DNA from: Austropuccinia psidii
Lineage: Eukaryota; Basidiomycota; Pucciniomycetes; Pucciniales; Sphaerophragmiaceae
NCBI GenBank assembly: GCA_023105745.1
Contig: JALGQZ010000015.1
Span: 18,452,499 to 18,516,498 of the forward strand
DNA: 64,000 bases
Reading direction: 5' to 3'
Made by a program: the position numbers and the translations under genes. Below are positions 12,100 through 23,800 of this stretch, piece after piece; positions within the stretch are counted from its first letter, which is position 1; each line of letters starts with the position of its first letter. The notes beneath the pieces were generated by a model. It saw only the letters and a program-made list of their open reading frames with translations. It did no database searches and was not told the DNA's origin.

Positions 12100-13067
12100 T
12101 GGTGTTAATTTATTCTTTGTAACCGTCTTACACGGTCCTCGTCGAGTTGATCTTGACAACTACCAGCAAGGATTAGTTTAATTTTGTAAGCAGCTGAATA
12201 GTTGGGTTTTATCTGGCTTAAAAACTGAGCAAAAGCTTTGGTTTTAGTCTCTTAATCTAAAGGGTGATCTTGGTTGAAGCAGAAAGTTAATAAAACTTTG
12301 AACATCACAAGGTGGAAAAATGACAGAGGACTTTTTGTGCTTTCACTCTTGAGTTGAATGTGTTGCAAGATGTTTACTGGAGAGATTTGAAGGAGCAGAG
12401 GGTACATGCAAACAAAGACCATCAAGTTGAGTCAATTGTGGTGATGGGCAAGATTCAAGTTGATGATCCATTTCTAAATCAATTTCATCATGATGTAACC
12501 AAGGCTTCAAGAGTCGATCAATGTGATTTTTAGTCCAAGTCAAATTTACCATCAAATAATCAGCTTGTCTGAGACAAAGCGAGTAAAGTTCTGTGAAGAA
12601 AAGGTTATAACTGAATAAGACCAATTATTAGGTGATTAGCATTTCTGACTAACTATAAGAGTTGCAATATTGAATCAAGATGTCCAAGCTAACAGCAATT
12701 TGACCTGACTCAAGATTTGGCTAGTTGTGATTATTGAGCTGTTGTGAGTGGAGTCTCTTCTAAAAACCATTTGAAGCATATCATTGTTGATTGTAGGGTA
12801 ATGAACATAGGCACCAATAGGAGTATTGCCCAGGAGTCAAAAGACAGGAAAGGTGAATGCATAGCCCATTGTATCTAAGACGGTTGGAGATACAAAGAAA
12901 ATAATCAAACAGCAATGTTGAGTGATCAAAGAGTGTTTTTGAATCCAAAATCTTGAGCTTACCAAGGTAGATATTGGGAATTAAGCTAGATAGAGCTTTG
13001 TAACCTAGAACCATACTACCAAGGGACTGTCCCAAGAGAGTAAAACAAGGCCAAAACCTCTCAATAA
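12100..13067 (-). pseudogene. ALG11-like mannosyltransferase, truncated and disrupted
   Basis: ALG11 adds the fourth and fifth mannoses (alpha-1,2) to the dolichol-linked oligosaccharide on the cytosolic face of the ER. Visible blocks, in order, are FTLLGQSLGSMVLGYKALSS, an 88-bp intron (12,962-12,875), DTMGYAFTFPVF, IGAYVHYPTINNDML, then LRQADYLMVNLTWTKNHIDR, and last NQDHPL and KIKLILAGSC followed by DEDRVRRLQRI. These are the family's glycosyltransferase blocks in the right order. Damage: a TGA at 12,837-12,839 where the family has Trp, further stops near 12.65 and 12.24 kb, no start region (a kinase fragment abuts its 5' side), and loss of the C-terminal donor-binding half after RRLQRI. 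It cannot make a working enzyme. Confidence 0.85.
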
Positions 13068-13240
13068 CGTTTGACCTTCCCAAAGGTACCATGTCCCAAA
13101 GTTTTGACTATATCATAGCCGCCAATTGATTCATTTGAGCTTGGTCCTTGATGACCACTTAAGGTCTCATATTTCCTTCTAGAACCAGATGGAGTTGGTG
13201 GTGATATGAGGGATGATGAAGTGAAATTGATTTGATGGAT
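13068..13240 (-). pseudogene. SNF1/AMPK-like protein kinase fragment (glycine-rich loop only)
   Basis: About 55 codons read SPPTPSGSRRKYETLSG, a polar linker, then GGYDIVKTLGHGTFGKVK. This is the start of a Ser/Thr kinase domain with the glycine-rich ATP loop (GxGxFGxV); the wording YxIVKTLGxGxFGKVK is closest to SNF1/AMPK kinases. The reading stops two codons after KVK, and the next bases belong to ALG11 in another frame. No VAIK lysine, HRD or DFG follows, so only this opening remains. The alternative that it is another CAMK-group kinase cannot be excluded. Confidence 0.7.
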
Positions 13241-13830
13241 TAATTTAATATAAAAAATTGAAATCCAAGATGAATTAATTTTTAAACTTCAATGAAATAC
13301 TTCTTCCTGCTGCTGTTAATGATGACAATGCTGATGTTAAGGGTGTGATGATCTCTGAGATGGAGTTGCTGTTACTGTTCAATTGATAGTGATGGAATTT
13401 GTTATTGTTGATGTTGAAGATTATCAGTAGGATGAATGGGAGGTTGTTGATGAAAGATTAGAAGAAGGACGAGACTGAGAATTGACCAAAGTGATTTATT
13501 GATGGGATTGTTAAGGTATAGAAGGTGAAGAAACTGAAGTAGGAATAAGAGGAGATGGATGAGAAATAGAGGATGAACCACATTAGGTGATGACTTTATT
13601 GGAAGGGATAGGATGATCAGATAATTAGTTGGAATAGTTTCTAGGGATCTGAGCAGATTGCTGATGAGGGTGAGAATTTTGAGGGTTTCATTGAGGCAAT
13701 GATTAAAATCCTGGCGGGGTCCAATACTTTAGCAAGACCAGCAGCTTGAAAGACTTCAGCCCTTACTTTACAATGAAGTATGTCTGTATGCCCATTTGAT
13801 AATTGACCTAGTATAGAACCACTCATGGTA
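13241..13830 (-). pseudogene. Ser/Pro/Gln-rich coding-like stretch with stops
   Basis: Read on the minus strand, the DNA has a strong codon-like texture: SSSISHPSPL, NSQSRPSSNLSSTTSHSSY, and HQQPPIHPTDNLQHQQ in another frame. A 61-codon frame at 13,826-13,641 contains EVFQAAGLAKVLDPARIL. It may be the disordered N-terminal part of the kinase whose loop follows at 13.1 kb, or an unrelated disordered protein. Several stops and frame changes interrupt it. No domain recognised. Confidence 0.35.
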
Positions 13831-14211
13831 GCAATTCATTTCCCTTGATTGGCTGGACAAATTTTTGTAGAAACATTAAAAGTATAAAAGCTACGGTTGG
13901 GCTGATGAGTGAGTTGATTGGATGAATGAATAAAGATTGATTAGTAAATAAAAAAGACACTAAGTATTGTAAGAAGCAAATTACAAACTTGTTCATATTG
14001 AAAAGCATTGGAGAAACCTTGAGTTAAGGAGTTTTCATTTATCAGTTGATTGGTTTGATCATTTAAACAACTTAGAGGAGAAGGAGGGACTTGAAAATAT
14101 ATTTTTTTTCAGGATAAAGAATAGGATTAGGAAGTTAATTATAATGTAAAGTTCATGAGTTAGAAAGAGGTTTTATTGAATGAAGAAAATAAAATGATAA
14201 AATATGAAGAT

Positions 14212-15356
14212 TCATTTAAAGGTAGAAGCAAGTTGGTTGATAATAGAAGAATGATTATCAACAGTAAAATGTTTAATCTTTCCTTCTTGTAGATTTTTAA
14301 AAATATTATATGCTTTCTGTGAAATTTGCAAGGACATAGATAATTGAGTAAAGGAATTACTACTACCACCTTCATGTAAAGTGTCTTGTGTGTTTAGCTT
14401 TCCAAACCATTTGTACTATACCTTGCTCTTTACCAGTTAGATTAATGTTTGTAGAATAGTCAGGAAAAACAAAGAACTCATTAAAAATATCAAAATGAGA
14501 AAAAATCAAACTACTGTCTAATTTTGAAATAGGTATAGATAAAAAATAAGCATAGTCAGAACAATCAGTTTTATCAACATGAGGAAAATTGGAAAAATTA
14601 TCAAAAGTGGAAGTTAATTGAGTGGCGAATGAAGTGGAATTAAAATCAGCAAAATCTAATGAATCAAAACTAGGAATTTTAAATTCTTGCATTTTATTAC
14701 AATTATTTTGAAAAAGTGTTGAGGAAAACTTTTGAAATAAATTTTTGAGTATAGTTTGAATTTTAGAAAGTTGTAATGTTAATGTATTATAAGTGTCCAA
14801 GTTTTTAGAAATAGTAGCAGAATCAATATATTTTCCAACAGTGAAATCTTCAAGCCTAAGAGGTCTCCATCCAATAGCATGCATAGTGCCTGAAATTTTA
14901 TTTCCTGATTCTTGGAGTTTATTTAAAAAAAATTATATTGAAATAAAAATGTAGATAAAAATTAATTTCATCCTTTTCAGATTTATTAAGCTTTGTGAAA
15001 GGTATAAATTGTACTATTGCAAATGTTTTAAAAGAAGAATCTGAAAGATGATTATCATTCAAAATTGTAAAACCAAAATCTAAAGAAGAATAATTTTCTT
15101 GAATATATTTTCTATAAATAGGAGTTTTAGTTAAAAAGATAGGTCTTAGAATTTTTCTACAGCTATCATTGAGAGGAATGGGATTGAAGTAATCATCATA
15201 TATAAATTTGCACTTTCTAAGATAAGGGATTTGTAAATCAATACCTAATTGTTTTGTTTCTTTCCAGTGGGAGTGTTGATGATATCTTTGAGAATCAGAA
15301 ATAATAGCCTTTCTATTTTGCATTCTGGAAGATTTTTGTTTTAATTTTCTAGGCAT
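14212..15356 (-). pseudogene. TET/JBP-like 2OG-Fe(II) dioxygenase, copy A (frameshifted)
   Basis: The family, expanded in rusts and other basidiomycetes, is related to enzymes that oxidise 5-methylcytosine or thymine in DNA. Starting at MPRKLKQKSS (15,356), the N-terminal half has LRKCKFIYDDYFNPIP and DFGFTIL. After a frameshift in a T-run near 14,930 come KLQESGNKISG, HAIGWRPL and IPSFDSLDF. The double-stranded beta-helix core follows: FPHVDKTD (the HxD iron ligands), YFLSIPIS, FFVFPDYSTNINLTG, GIVQMVWKAK, and RHFT, whose His fits the second iron ligand. A second frameshift at about 14,372 precedes FTQLSMSLQIS, where copy B has FTRLSMS; the Arg of that segment is expected to bind 2-oxoglutarate. 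The stop is at 14,212-14,214. So iron ligands are kept, but two frameshifts and Arg to Gln argue that it is inactive. ORF2-A lies upstream on the same strand. The assignment is from remembered family motifs. Confidence 0.7.
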
Positions 15357-16779
15357 GATAATGGAAATTAAAAACTAAAAAGAATAATTAAGAGAAAGAT
15401 TTTTTTTAAAAAGAACTGAATAATGTTAGCCCCATTTTACAATGAGTTTAGCAACTCTTTGACGTACTCCCATACATTCAATTTTTTAAAAAAAATCATT
15501 TAATTTAATTATTTGATAAAAGAGTAATAGATGAAATCATTAGATAGCTGGAAAAAAATTAATTAAGAGTAGAGAATTAAAAAATGCTATGATTCCGGTT
15601 AGTATGAGATTTGATAGATGAGTTTGAGAATTGAAATAGAAAAATCATTTCCAAAAAAATTAAAAAACATTAAATTAATTGAACTAATTTCAAATGAAAT
15701 CAAAAAGAAACTTGAGTGAGAAAGTATGAATTATTGAATCTGAAATAATTAGTTTGACAGATTCATTTAATTAAGTAAAATTCAATTAATTAATTTCAAT
15801 GAATCAATTAATTAATTCATTGAGAAAGAAATTTATGTAAATTGGAAATGAAATTTAACTATTGAAAATGGAATTTAATTAATTGAAAAAAAATGATTTG
15901 GTTGTGTGAAAAATAAATTTTATGAATTGATGTAATTGATAATTACAATTGAAATTCAATCACAATGGATTCATTTAAATTATTGAAAGTGAATTCATTA
16001 GATTTATTAATTGAAAAAATAAATAAATTGATTATGTTAAATGCTAAATTGATAAATTTGAGTTGTTATAAGCTGAAAGTAGTTATACTAATAGCTTAAT
16101 TAAGGTTTTCTAAATGAAATTGAAATTTTTTTAGATATTATAAATTAACGGCTTAAATAAAATAAAATAAAATAATAAAAAACTGTTTGAAAATGAGAAA
16201 GTACTAATGATTTATTAAAAATAAATGTTAGAAAAAAAAATTTACATGGGTATTGGGGTGGAAAAGAATTGTTAAGGAATTGATTGTATGAAAAATAAAG
16301 TTTCAGAAATACTACAATTTCATCAAAAACAAGGATTCATTTGGGATGAAAAAAAAGGAAAATATAATAAAAACAAATAAATATAAATTGGTGGGAGAAA
16401 TTGGTTCAGAGTTGATTTGAAAGCTGATTTGGGGTTGGGAAATGTGGCTTAAGAAACTTAAAAAAGGGTAAAGATTTGATAGCAAGAAAGATTAGATGGG
16501 AATATAATTTTTCTTACAAAGTAAATAAACATAATGATGAAATTGACCTAACTTATTGGCAATAATGCATGTCAAGTCAGCATGATATGGTCATTAGAAA
16601 ATATGAGGTCTTTTGATTGCAATTAAAAATGAAAAGGAAACTTTAAAATAAAGCTATTCTAAAATTAAAAGCATGGAAAATATGAAGCAAGAAAAGATTG
16701 ATGTTTTTCTTGTAATAGGAAATTAATTATTATGGTTCAAATATCATGTGTAAGTAAATTACAAACAGGAGGTAAAGCA
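15357..16779. other. AT-rich spacer between TET-like gene A and ORF2-A
   Basis: No ORF. Aligns with 58.2-59.95 kb of copy B at roughly 85% by eye in its best part (for example 15.95-16.1 kb against 59.1-59.25 kb). Contains short AATTAATT tracts near 15.78-15.83 kb that are greatly expanded in copy B. It may hold the promoter of the TET-like gene, but no clear TATA box stands out. Confidence 0.6.
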
Positions 16780-19717
16780 TCAGATTTGTGAGGGTGGAAG
16801 GAGTGATGTCACAGTGGCTTGTGCTTCCCATTGGTTTAAAAAATAACTTTTAAGATATCGAGCCAATTGATGTTGTGAAGGTGGGCAAACAAGTTGGACA
16901 TCAGTGAATGGTTTCATACCCTTAGAAAAAAATCATTTAAGATGAAAAGATAGATTTTTCCAAACTGGCTCTTTGGGTGGAGGTGGCTTAACATGTTGGT
17001 GAATAAGATGAAAAGAGCATAGTATGAGCATGGCATTGGAAATGGAAATATTCCGATGATCCTTTTGTGCAGTGAATAATCCCTTGACACCTAATATCAA
17101 ATAGTAAACAAAAGGAAGGAAATTATGATGGCTACGGTATACAACCAACTTCCTCTTGGCAGTTTCAACTTGGAGATCATTGTCAGCATTAGAGGTTACC
17201 ACTTGAGGACCTGAGTGAATTATTACTGAAGAGATTTGGTTATTAGAACGGAGGGCCTTTTTCTTTTTGACACGTTTAGATTGTTCAGTGTGGTTAGGGG
17301 AAACATTGTCAAGGGAGGCTTGTGCTTTGAATATGACATAAGAAATCATGACATCTAAAATAAGATCTTGAAAAATCTTTAGCTGTTGATCTGAGTTGGA
17401 AGAAATATTGAATGATTCTTCGGCATTGTTTGAGCCACTTGGACTTTGAGGTGCCATGGAAATCAGTTCCATTGGTGAAATTGAGGGTCTTTTGAGGCCT
17501 TCAAAGTATGAAATCATGTCCAGATAAATGTTGACCTCATTGATTTGTGCTTGAGGGGGTACAGGAGGTTTTGGTATGCAAAATTCATCCATGGTTGCTG
17601 AGACTGAAGCTGCAATGACTTTTGCCCAAGCAGTGATGGTGAATGATCTTGGCTGCGACATATATATAGATTAAATGATGCACAAAATGAGTTTCAGGGT
17701 GCTTTTCATCATCAATGCTGGGGTCAGGTGAAAATGGTAGTGAAATATGAATTTCAGGTGCAGTGACTTGTTCATAGAGCAGAATCTTGAAGATTGAGGA
17801 TGTAACATAAAATTCATCTTTAGTGGCATTGAGAAATGGAGCACCTGGAGAAGTCGATTAATAGTATGAGCTCATTGGAGGGGTATAATTGTAAACTAAC
17901 TATTATCACAGAGCTTGTCAATCCATTTGCTATATGAGGAAGAGCACTGTTTAAAATTGAAATTCCCCTTTGCAGGCTGTTCGGAGCCCAAATTTTGGTG
18001 GCACCAGGAAACCAGTGAGTCAATTGCTTCAAATGTGGTTTGGTATTTGGCCTGGGTGGGGCATCCATGGGTGAATGTTTTGAAAAGCTCATAAAATTTT
18101 GATTGAAATTCATCAGTAAAAATAGAGAATTGATCATTGGGGGAGTCAAGAGGCTGTGATTCTGGAGGATTTTGGTGAGGTTCATGAAAAACAGGGGGAG
18201 ATGGGCTCACATGAGAGAGATGATTAGATGGGTCCCTAATTCCAGGAGCTGGAGCATGAGATGGTGTAAATGGATTTGATTGAGAAGTCAGAAGATTTTT
18301 TGTGGGATTTTCAAAATGAGGAGCAGATAGTGTATGGGAGCTTTTAACATGGTTAATTTGCATTGGTGATGATACAACATGGGGTGTTGGGGCATTAATT
18401 GGAGTGGTTGTATTCAAAGGGAGTTGGGAAGGAACATTTGGACTACTATTATTTTCCGCTATTGAAACATGTAATTCTTCTTGAAGAATTTCATTTGTTG
18501 GAGTCAGTGGATGAACCTGAGCTGGAGAATTGGGGATACTATTGGCTGGTACTTCCAAAGAGTGGTCATTGTTAAAATGAGGAGATTCACATTGTGAAAA
18601 TCTGCTGGGGGTGACATTTGGTGGATGTTCATCAGGTATGGAAGGGTTGGGAATTTTTTCCTCCGTAATAATTGGGGGGGTGGTGGGAGTCTCAAGTGGA
18701 ATGGTTGAGGGAACGGGGGGTTCGACAATGGTAGATGGTAAAGAATAGGGGAGGTCATTTGATTGGGTTTTCAATAACAATTGGGGGGGTAGAATTGGTA
18801 TGAAGGGTTGATGGAGTAGAAGACATATTCATGGAAACTACCCCTTGAGCATTATTAAAGGTAACAGTTTGCTGCATAAACCTACAAATATTTGGTGGTG
18901 GTTTGTTTTGAATTTTCCGTTTTTCTTGTGATTTCCATCAGGAACAACCTCCTCCAAAGAGGATGATTGGGATGAGCATATGGAAGGAACTTCTCTCTCA
19001 ATAACTTCAACATTTCCATCTATGAGACCAATTGCTTGTGATGAAGACAATTCTACAAGAAGGGAGATGAAATTAATACAAAATTGAGGACAGAAATGAA
19101 GAATAATAATTACCATGTTCTTTTTGAAAAATCAATGTAAGTCCCTTTTTCAAATAATCCTTAATCTCAATTGATACAGGATTCTTTTCAGCTTCAGAAA
19201 GGGCATTATTGAGAATTTTCTTGATATGGTGGTGATTGAGAGAAAATTCTTCACGGGAGAGGCGAGTTAGCTCAGAAGAAAGAATTGGTGAGATAGATTG
19301 TACTTGAGTGGGTGGGTTATTCATGTCAAATTCTATGAATGAGGGGGGTGGAAGGGTTTGTGGAGTATTTGGGTGTGGGTTACATAAACTCATGTTTGGT
19401 GTGTTTGTGATATCTAATACATTTTTGTAAAAATATATTATTAAAAAATGTTGGGGAAGAAGAAATTTACCAAGTTGAAAGGGGCTTCTATTTATGGCGT
19501 TTGGTGGGGGGCAGGGCAAGATGTGATTATGAGTAATGGGAGCTGGTGGGACTATATTGGGAGAACTGAGGTAGTGAAAAAGGTTGTAACATTTGTGGGG
19601 TTCAGAACTTTGGTTTGCGGTGGACAATGAATTGATGGAAGAATGAGATGGTGCCTCATCTTGATAAGATAATGATGAATTCAATTCTGTGGTATTTGAA
19701 AAAACCCTATGAGACAT
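16780..19717 (-). CDS. ORF2-A: transposon accessory protein, Pro/Ser/Asn/His-rich, at least three exons, frameshifted
   Basis: Function unknown. It reads from MSHRVFSN (19,717) through a low-complexity Pro/Ser/His-rich N-terminus, a helical stretch (EEFSLNHHHIKKILNNALSE), and an intron (GTAATT...CTTGTAG, about 19.11-19.05 kb) into SSSQAIGLIDGNVEVIE. A Pro/Asn/His-rich middle follows, then FYELFKTFTHGCPTQAKYQT and YSKWIDKL. A second intron near 17.90-17.84 kb (GTTAGT...CTCCAG) leads to APFLNATKDEFYV and the conserved C-terminal domain: FTITAWAKVIAASVSATMDE, MISYVIFKAQ, FLPFVYYLILGVKGLFTAQK. The stop is at 16,780-16,782. Lesions: TA repeats at about 17,665 shift the frame relative to copy B, and TGA replaces a Ser codon near 16,935. 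About 94% identical to ORF2-B. A diverged paralogue lies at 25.75-27.78 kb on the plus strand, so this is a real conserved protein. Confidence 0.7.
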
Positions 19718-19827
19718 CGGAATCAGGTGGTTGGGGTGGATTCATAGTATTGGGTATTATATTGGGAGGAGAGGGATTTAAATGGCCAAAACAAGTTAAA
19801 AACAGAGGAACTTAAGGAAAACAGCTC

Positions 19828-19835
19828 TATTTATA
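19828..19835 (-). promoter_or_regulatory. TATA box of ORF2-A
   Basis: TATAAATA on the minus strand, 111 bp upstream of the MSHRVF start and just inside the tandem array. The same box and context are conserved at 62,960-62,967 in copy B. An upstream in-frame mini-ORF (MNPPQPPDS, then a stop) precedes the chosen start in both copies, so the true start or an extra intron is uncertain. Confidence 0.55.
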
Positions 19836-20089
19836 TTGCAGGTCCCAATGAAATGAAGTGGGGGTATAGCACATAGAAATAGAGCAGAAATGAGTTTTGT
19901 GGTTTCCAAGGAAAGAAAGCTGCAGATCCGCTAGAAATAAACCTCAATTACACATTGAGGGCAGAAATAAGTGTCAGGAGATGCGTATCTTCAGAATCCT
20001 CCTTCAAATACATGGGTGATTAGATTGGATGGTACAGTCACACCTGTAGGTGGGTGAGAGATTTAGCCCACCAGTATAATTTCTTCAAA

Positions 20090-20700
20090 ATGTAAATCAA
20101 TTATGACTGCAATAAATTTGTGTCCTCAGAATGTCATCAGAGTGAGATTATGACTGCTGGTCATAATCCGTACCACTTGGCTCCTGGAAATCCAATCAGA
20201 CCCACTCAGATACAGAAAAAACTGTATCTGAATGAGGTCCAGCAATAATACAGCTTGTCTGTAATCATACACAGGTGGTCAAATTATGACCGCCGGTCAT
20301 AATTTGTACCACTTGCAAACTAATTACAGCCGTAATTGGTTTGTCTCCTTGAAATCCAATCAGACCCACTCAGATACAGAAAAAACTGTATCTGAATGAG
20401 GTCCACTGACAATACAGCTTTGGCTGTAATTGTACACAGGTGGTCAAATCATGACCGCCGGTCATAATTTGTACCACATGCAAGCCAATTACAGCCATAA
20501 TTGGTTTGTCTCCTGGAAATGTAATCAGACCCACTCAGATCCAGACAAAACTGTATCTGAATGAGTCCCAGACACCATACAGCTTGGCTGTAAATGTTTT
20601 TTTACAGGTGCTCTAATCTTAAAACTGGTGAACCTATGACCTCTGCATAAAATTTGTACCCCATGCACACCATATAGGGGCATAATTGGCTTCTATCTTT
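20090..20700. repeat. Approximately 165-bp tandem array A with three inverted-repeat motifs
   Basis: About three and a half units (period about 168 bp measured between CAGGTGGTCAAAT motifs at about 20,269 and 20,437, with a decayed one near 20,605). Each unit carries a hairpin CAGATACAG...CTGTATCTG, a palindrome whose best copy is TTATGACCGCCGGTCATAA (20,284-20,302), and a palindrome of the type CCAATTACGGCCGTAATTGG (imperfect here). The outer units are degenerate. The array lies between divergent genes: ORF2-A to the left and the transposase to the right. It is likely the subterminal repeat region of a DNA transposon, where transposase or an accessory DNA-binding protein docks, and may also drive both genes. 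Confidence 0.8.
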
Positions 20701-20854
20701 GCAAAATCAAAGATGCTCAAACAAGAATAAAGCTATGTTTGTGTCCACTTGAAAGCTCTTTGGAGTTCACTTTGCCCCCCCAAAACTTTCCTCATAACCA
20801 CACTACTCCATTCAAATTTTTTGGGCCCTTTTTGTTCATTCCTCACAAAATCTC

Positions 20855-23800
20855 ATGGTGCAAAAAATGGGTTGCCCTAAAAAAATTCGCACTTGTAACG
20901 AGCTTGGCTGTTGCAATCAATATTATGAAGATCTGGAAAATATTGTTCAGCATGGAAGACCTATGTCTGACCCATCAATTGGAACTAGTAAGACTCAGGG
21001 GACCCCAGCCTTTGGTTGATCAGATGTTTTTAGCCCAAAATGATGAAAATAAGAGGACTCTTTCCCTCATTCATTCCAATTATTCATCATTACTTAAGTC
21101 TAATTTTCCACAATCTTTTGGTGCAGCCAAAACAGAAAACCCCTGGATGCTCTCAAATTGAACAGATATGTCGTCAGAATAATGAAAGAAATTTACTTTT
21201 TGATACCAAAAAATATGAAAACAAGACCTTTCAATTCATTGACTCTCATGCTCTTAAAGGTTTGGTTCAAGCTTCCAGCCTATACCTCAAAAATGGAATG
21301 TCCAGAGATAGTATCAAAGAATTTCTTCTATCAGAAAGGGAAAAGATAACTAGCCTTGGAGAGAAATTCAATTTTGATGGATTATCCATTGCTAAAGAAA
21401 TTCCACTTTCAATTGAAACTATTGTGGTTCAGCTGGGCATATCCATGGACTTTGAAAAAAAGATTTTCTGTCCAGAATGCTTCAGCTTGTATGATCTGAC
21501 TGAAACAGGGCACATCAACAAACAGTGTACATCCAAATTTATTCAACCTTTTCCTTCCTCCATTGTCAAATCAGGAGCTCTTGCAAGAAAAGAATGTGGT
21601 TCTCTCTTATTTAAAACTGATGACAAGAATGATAGTTCACTTCAAAAACCAATCTGTACCTTTACATACCAATCCTTGCAAAAATGGTTGGCCTCCCATA
21701 TGTGGATTCCTGGCTTCGAAAAGCTATTAAATCCTCACAATACCAATGATTCTCAAGCAGACCCTAAAGTTATTCCTGATATTTGGCACACATTCAAATC
21801 ATCCCCATGTAGTAAACAAGCTTTCACAAATAGAACAGGTAATTTGATATTTAGCTTATATGTAGATTGGTTCAATCCATTTCAATTGGGTCAATTCTTC
21901 TCACTTGTTTGAATCTTCCTCCAAGTGAACGTCACAAAGAGGAGAACATGTTTTTATATGCAATAATTCCTGGTCCCAAAGAGCCATCTCTTGATCAAAT
22001 GAATTCAATCTTGGAGCCTCTTGTGATTGAGCTTCAAATGTTATGGAATGGTATTTGGTTTTCCAATACCCATGGCTTTCCACAGGGTAGACTTATTAGA
22101 GTGGCTTTATTACCTTTAATAGCAGATCTTCCTGCTATACATAAAGTGGCTGGAGTTGCCTCTCATTTGGCCAATCAATTTTGCTCCTTTTGTAATATTA
22201 CAAGGGTGGACATCAATGAAATAGATATTTAAAAATTTGAAACAAGTACACATGAAAATCATATTTCCAAGGCAAATGAATGGTTCCAACTTCAAACCAA
22301 AAAGGAACAAGATGAATTTGTAAAATCACATGGTGTCTGGTGGAGTATTCTAAATAAACTAGATTACTGGAGACCAATTGAATTTTGTGGCATAGATATT
22401 ATGCATTGTTTGATTTCAGGGGATATCAAGGACTATTACATATCATTCCTCAAGGTGGGGTCGGCTGGTCACAAGTTAGAGCTTCAAAGGAAAAAGCAAA
22501 AGTTTTTTGGCACACTCAAATCCATCCAAATAACCTTTTTGTTTATTGGGGCCTCCAAGAAATAGGAAAGATGAAGATGACAATGATTCTGACAAAATAA
22601 GTAGACCCAAGAAACAAAACCTTACAAAAGCTAACCTTTCTGGCATTCGACCTCCTACATCCCAAAGGCACAAATGGTCTAGTGAAGCCTCCAGGACCAA
22701 AAGTGATTGAACTGAAAAAAGCAACAGAACTTCAAACTCCAGGTATTCCCTTAGATCCCAGACAACCACTTCTACAGTACTCAGCTTATTACCTTTTACA
22801 CATGGAAGTGATTCATTGGTTCCCTCTGATTTATCTTCTGATGATAATCAGTATTTGGATCCAATGGGGGATGAAACCACAAGATTAAAAAAAGACAAAT
22901 TAGCAGTACTTCAAAAAGTCATCAATCAAACAAAAATCCCATCATGGATTTCTTGTCTACCCAGAAAATTTAGTTTCAAAAAATTTCAGACACTCAAAGC
23001 AGTAGAGTGGCAAATCTTGATAACATTGTATTTACCTTTGGCAATTGTACCACTATGGAGTTTATAAATACCTCACAGGGAGGAAAGGGTAAAATGCCCA
23101 GGGAACTACCTCCATAAGGATCTTCTACTCAGATCACTAATTTCATTAGTTAAATTAACAAACATGTTACTCAGAACAAGCATTCATGAAGAAGACCTAG
23201 ATAAGATTGAAAGTACTACAAAGATCTATTGTCAAACACTTTGTTTGGGTTGGTCCATGATAAACTTCAAACCTAATTTACACCTAACACAACATTTACC
23301 AAAGGTTATCAAGGAGCTAGGGCCACCAAGAAGCTTAGCTGTGTGGGCATGCAAAAGAATGAACCATACATTTGGGGACATACCACGGAATAATCAGCCA
23401 TGTTGAGTTTGAATTATATATTTTTATGTCATAAAATAACCCTCACACAATACTTACCCACATATCACCAATTGTAGCTGAGATCTCCCAAACAATACTG
23501 AAGCAATGGATATCTCAAGTACAATATCAATGGATTTCCAAATTGCCTAATCTTCAACAAAGAGTTTGTAGGAACAATCCCCTCATTGCTCTGCATCAAT
23601 CAAAAAATATCAGTGCCAGTCATACAATTCAATTGCATGATGCTATTTTTCAACAGTGGAAACTACTAGTTTCAGGAGATTTAAGGGATTTTGTAAACCT
23701 CTTTGAATGCAAAAAGTCAATAGTTTTTCAAAAAATAAGGTATTGTAATGTAAAATCACATGTTGAAGACAGTATCATAGAGTATAGCATTAATAATGTC

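Noticed and set aside
19448..19630. Plus-strand ORF antisense to ORF2-A
   Set aside because: Gly/Trp/Val-rich reading is the mirror of the Pro-rich ORF2 codons; the minus-strand frame is conserved with copy B.
20090..20700. Array considered as a CRISPR or satellite
   Set aside because: Units are about 165 bp and homologous throughout with no unique spacers, and only a few units occur next to transposon genes. Subterminal transposon repeats fit better.
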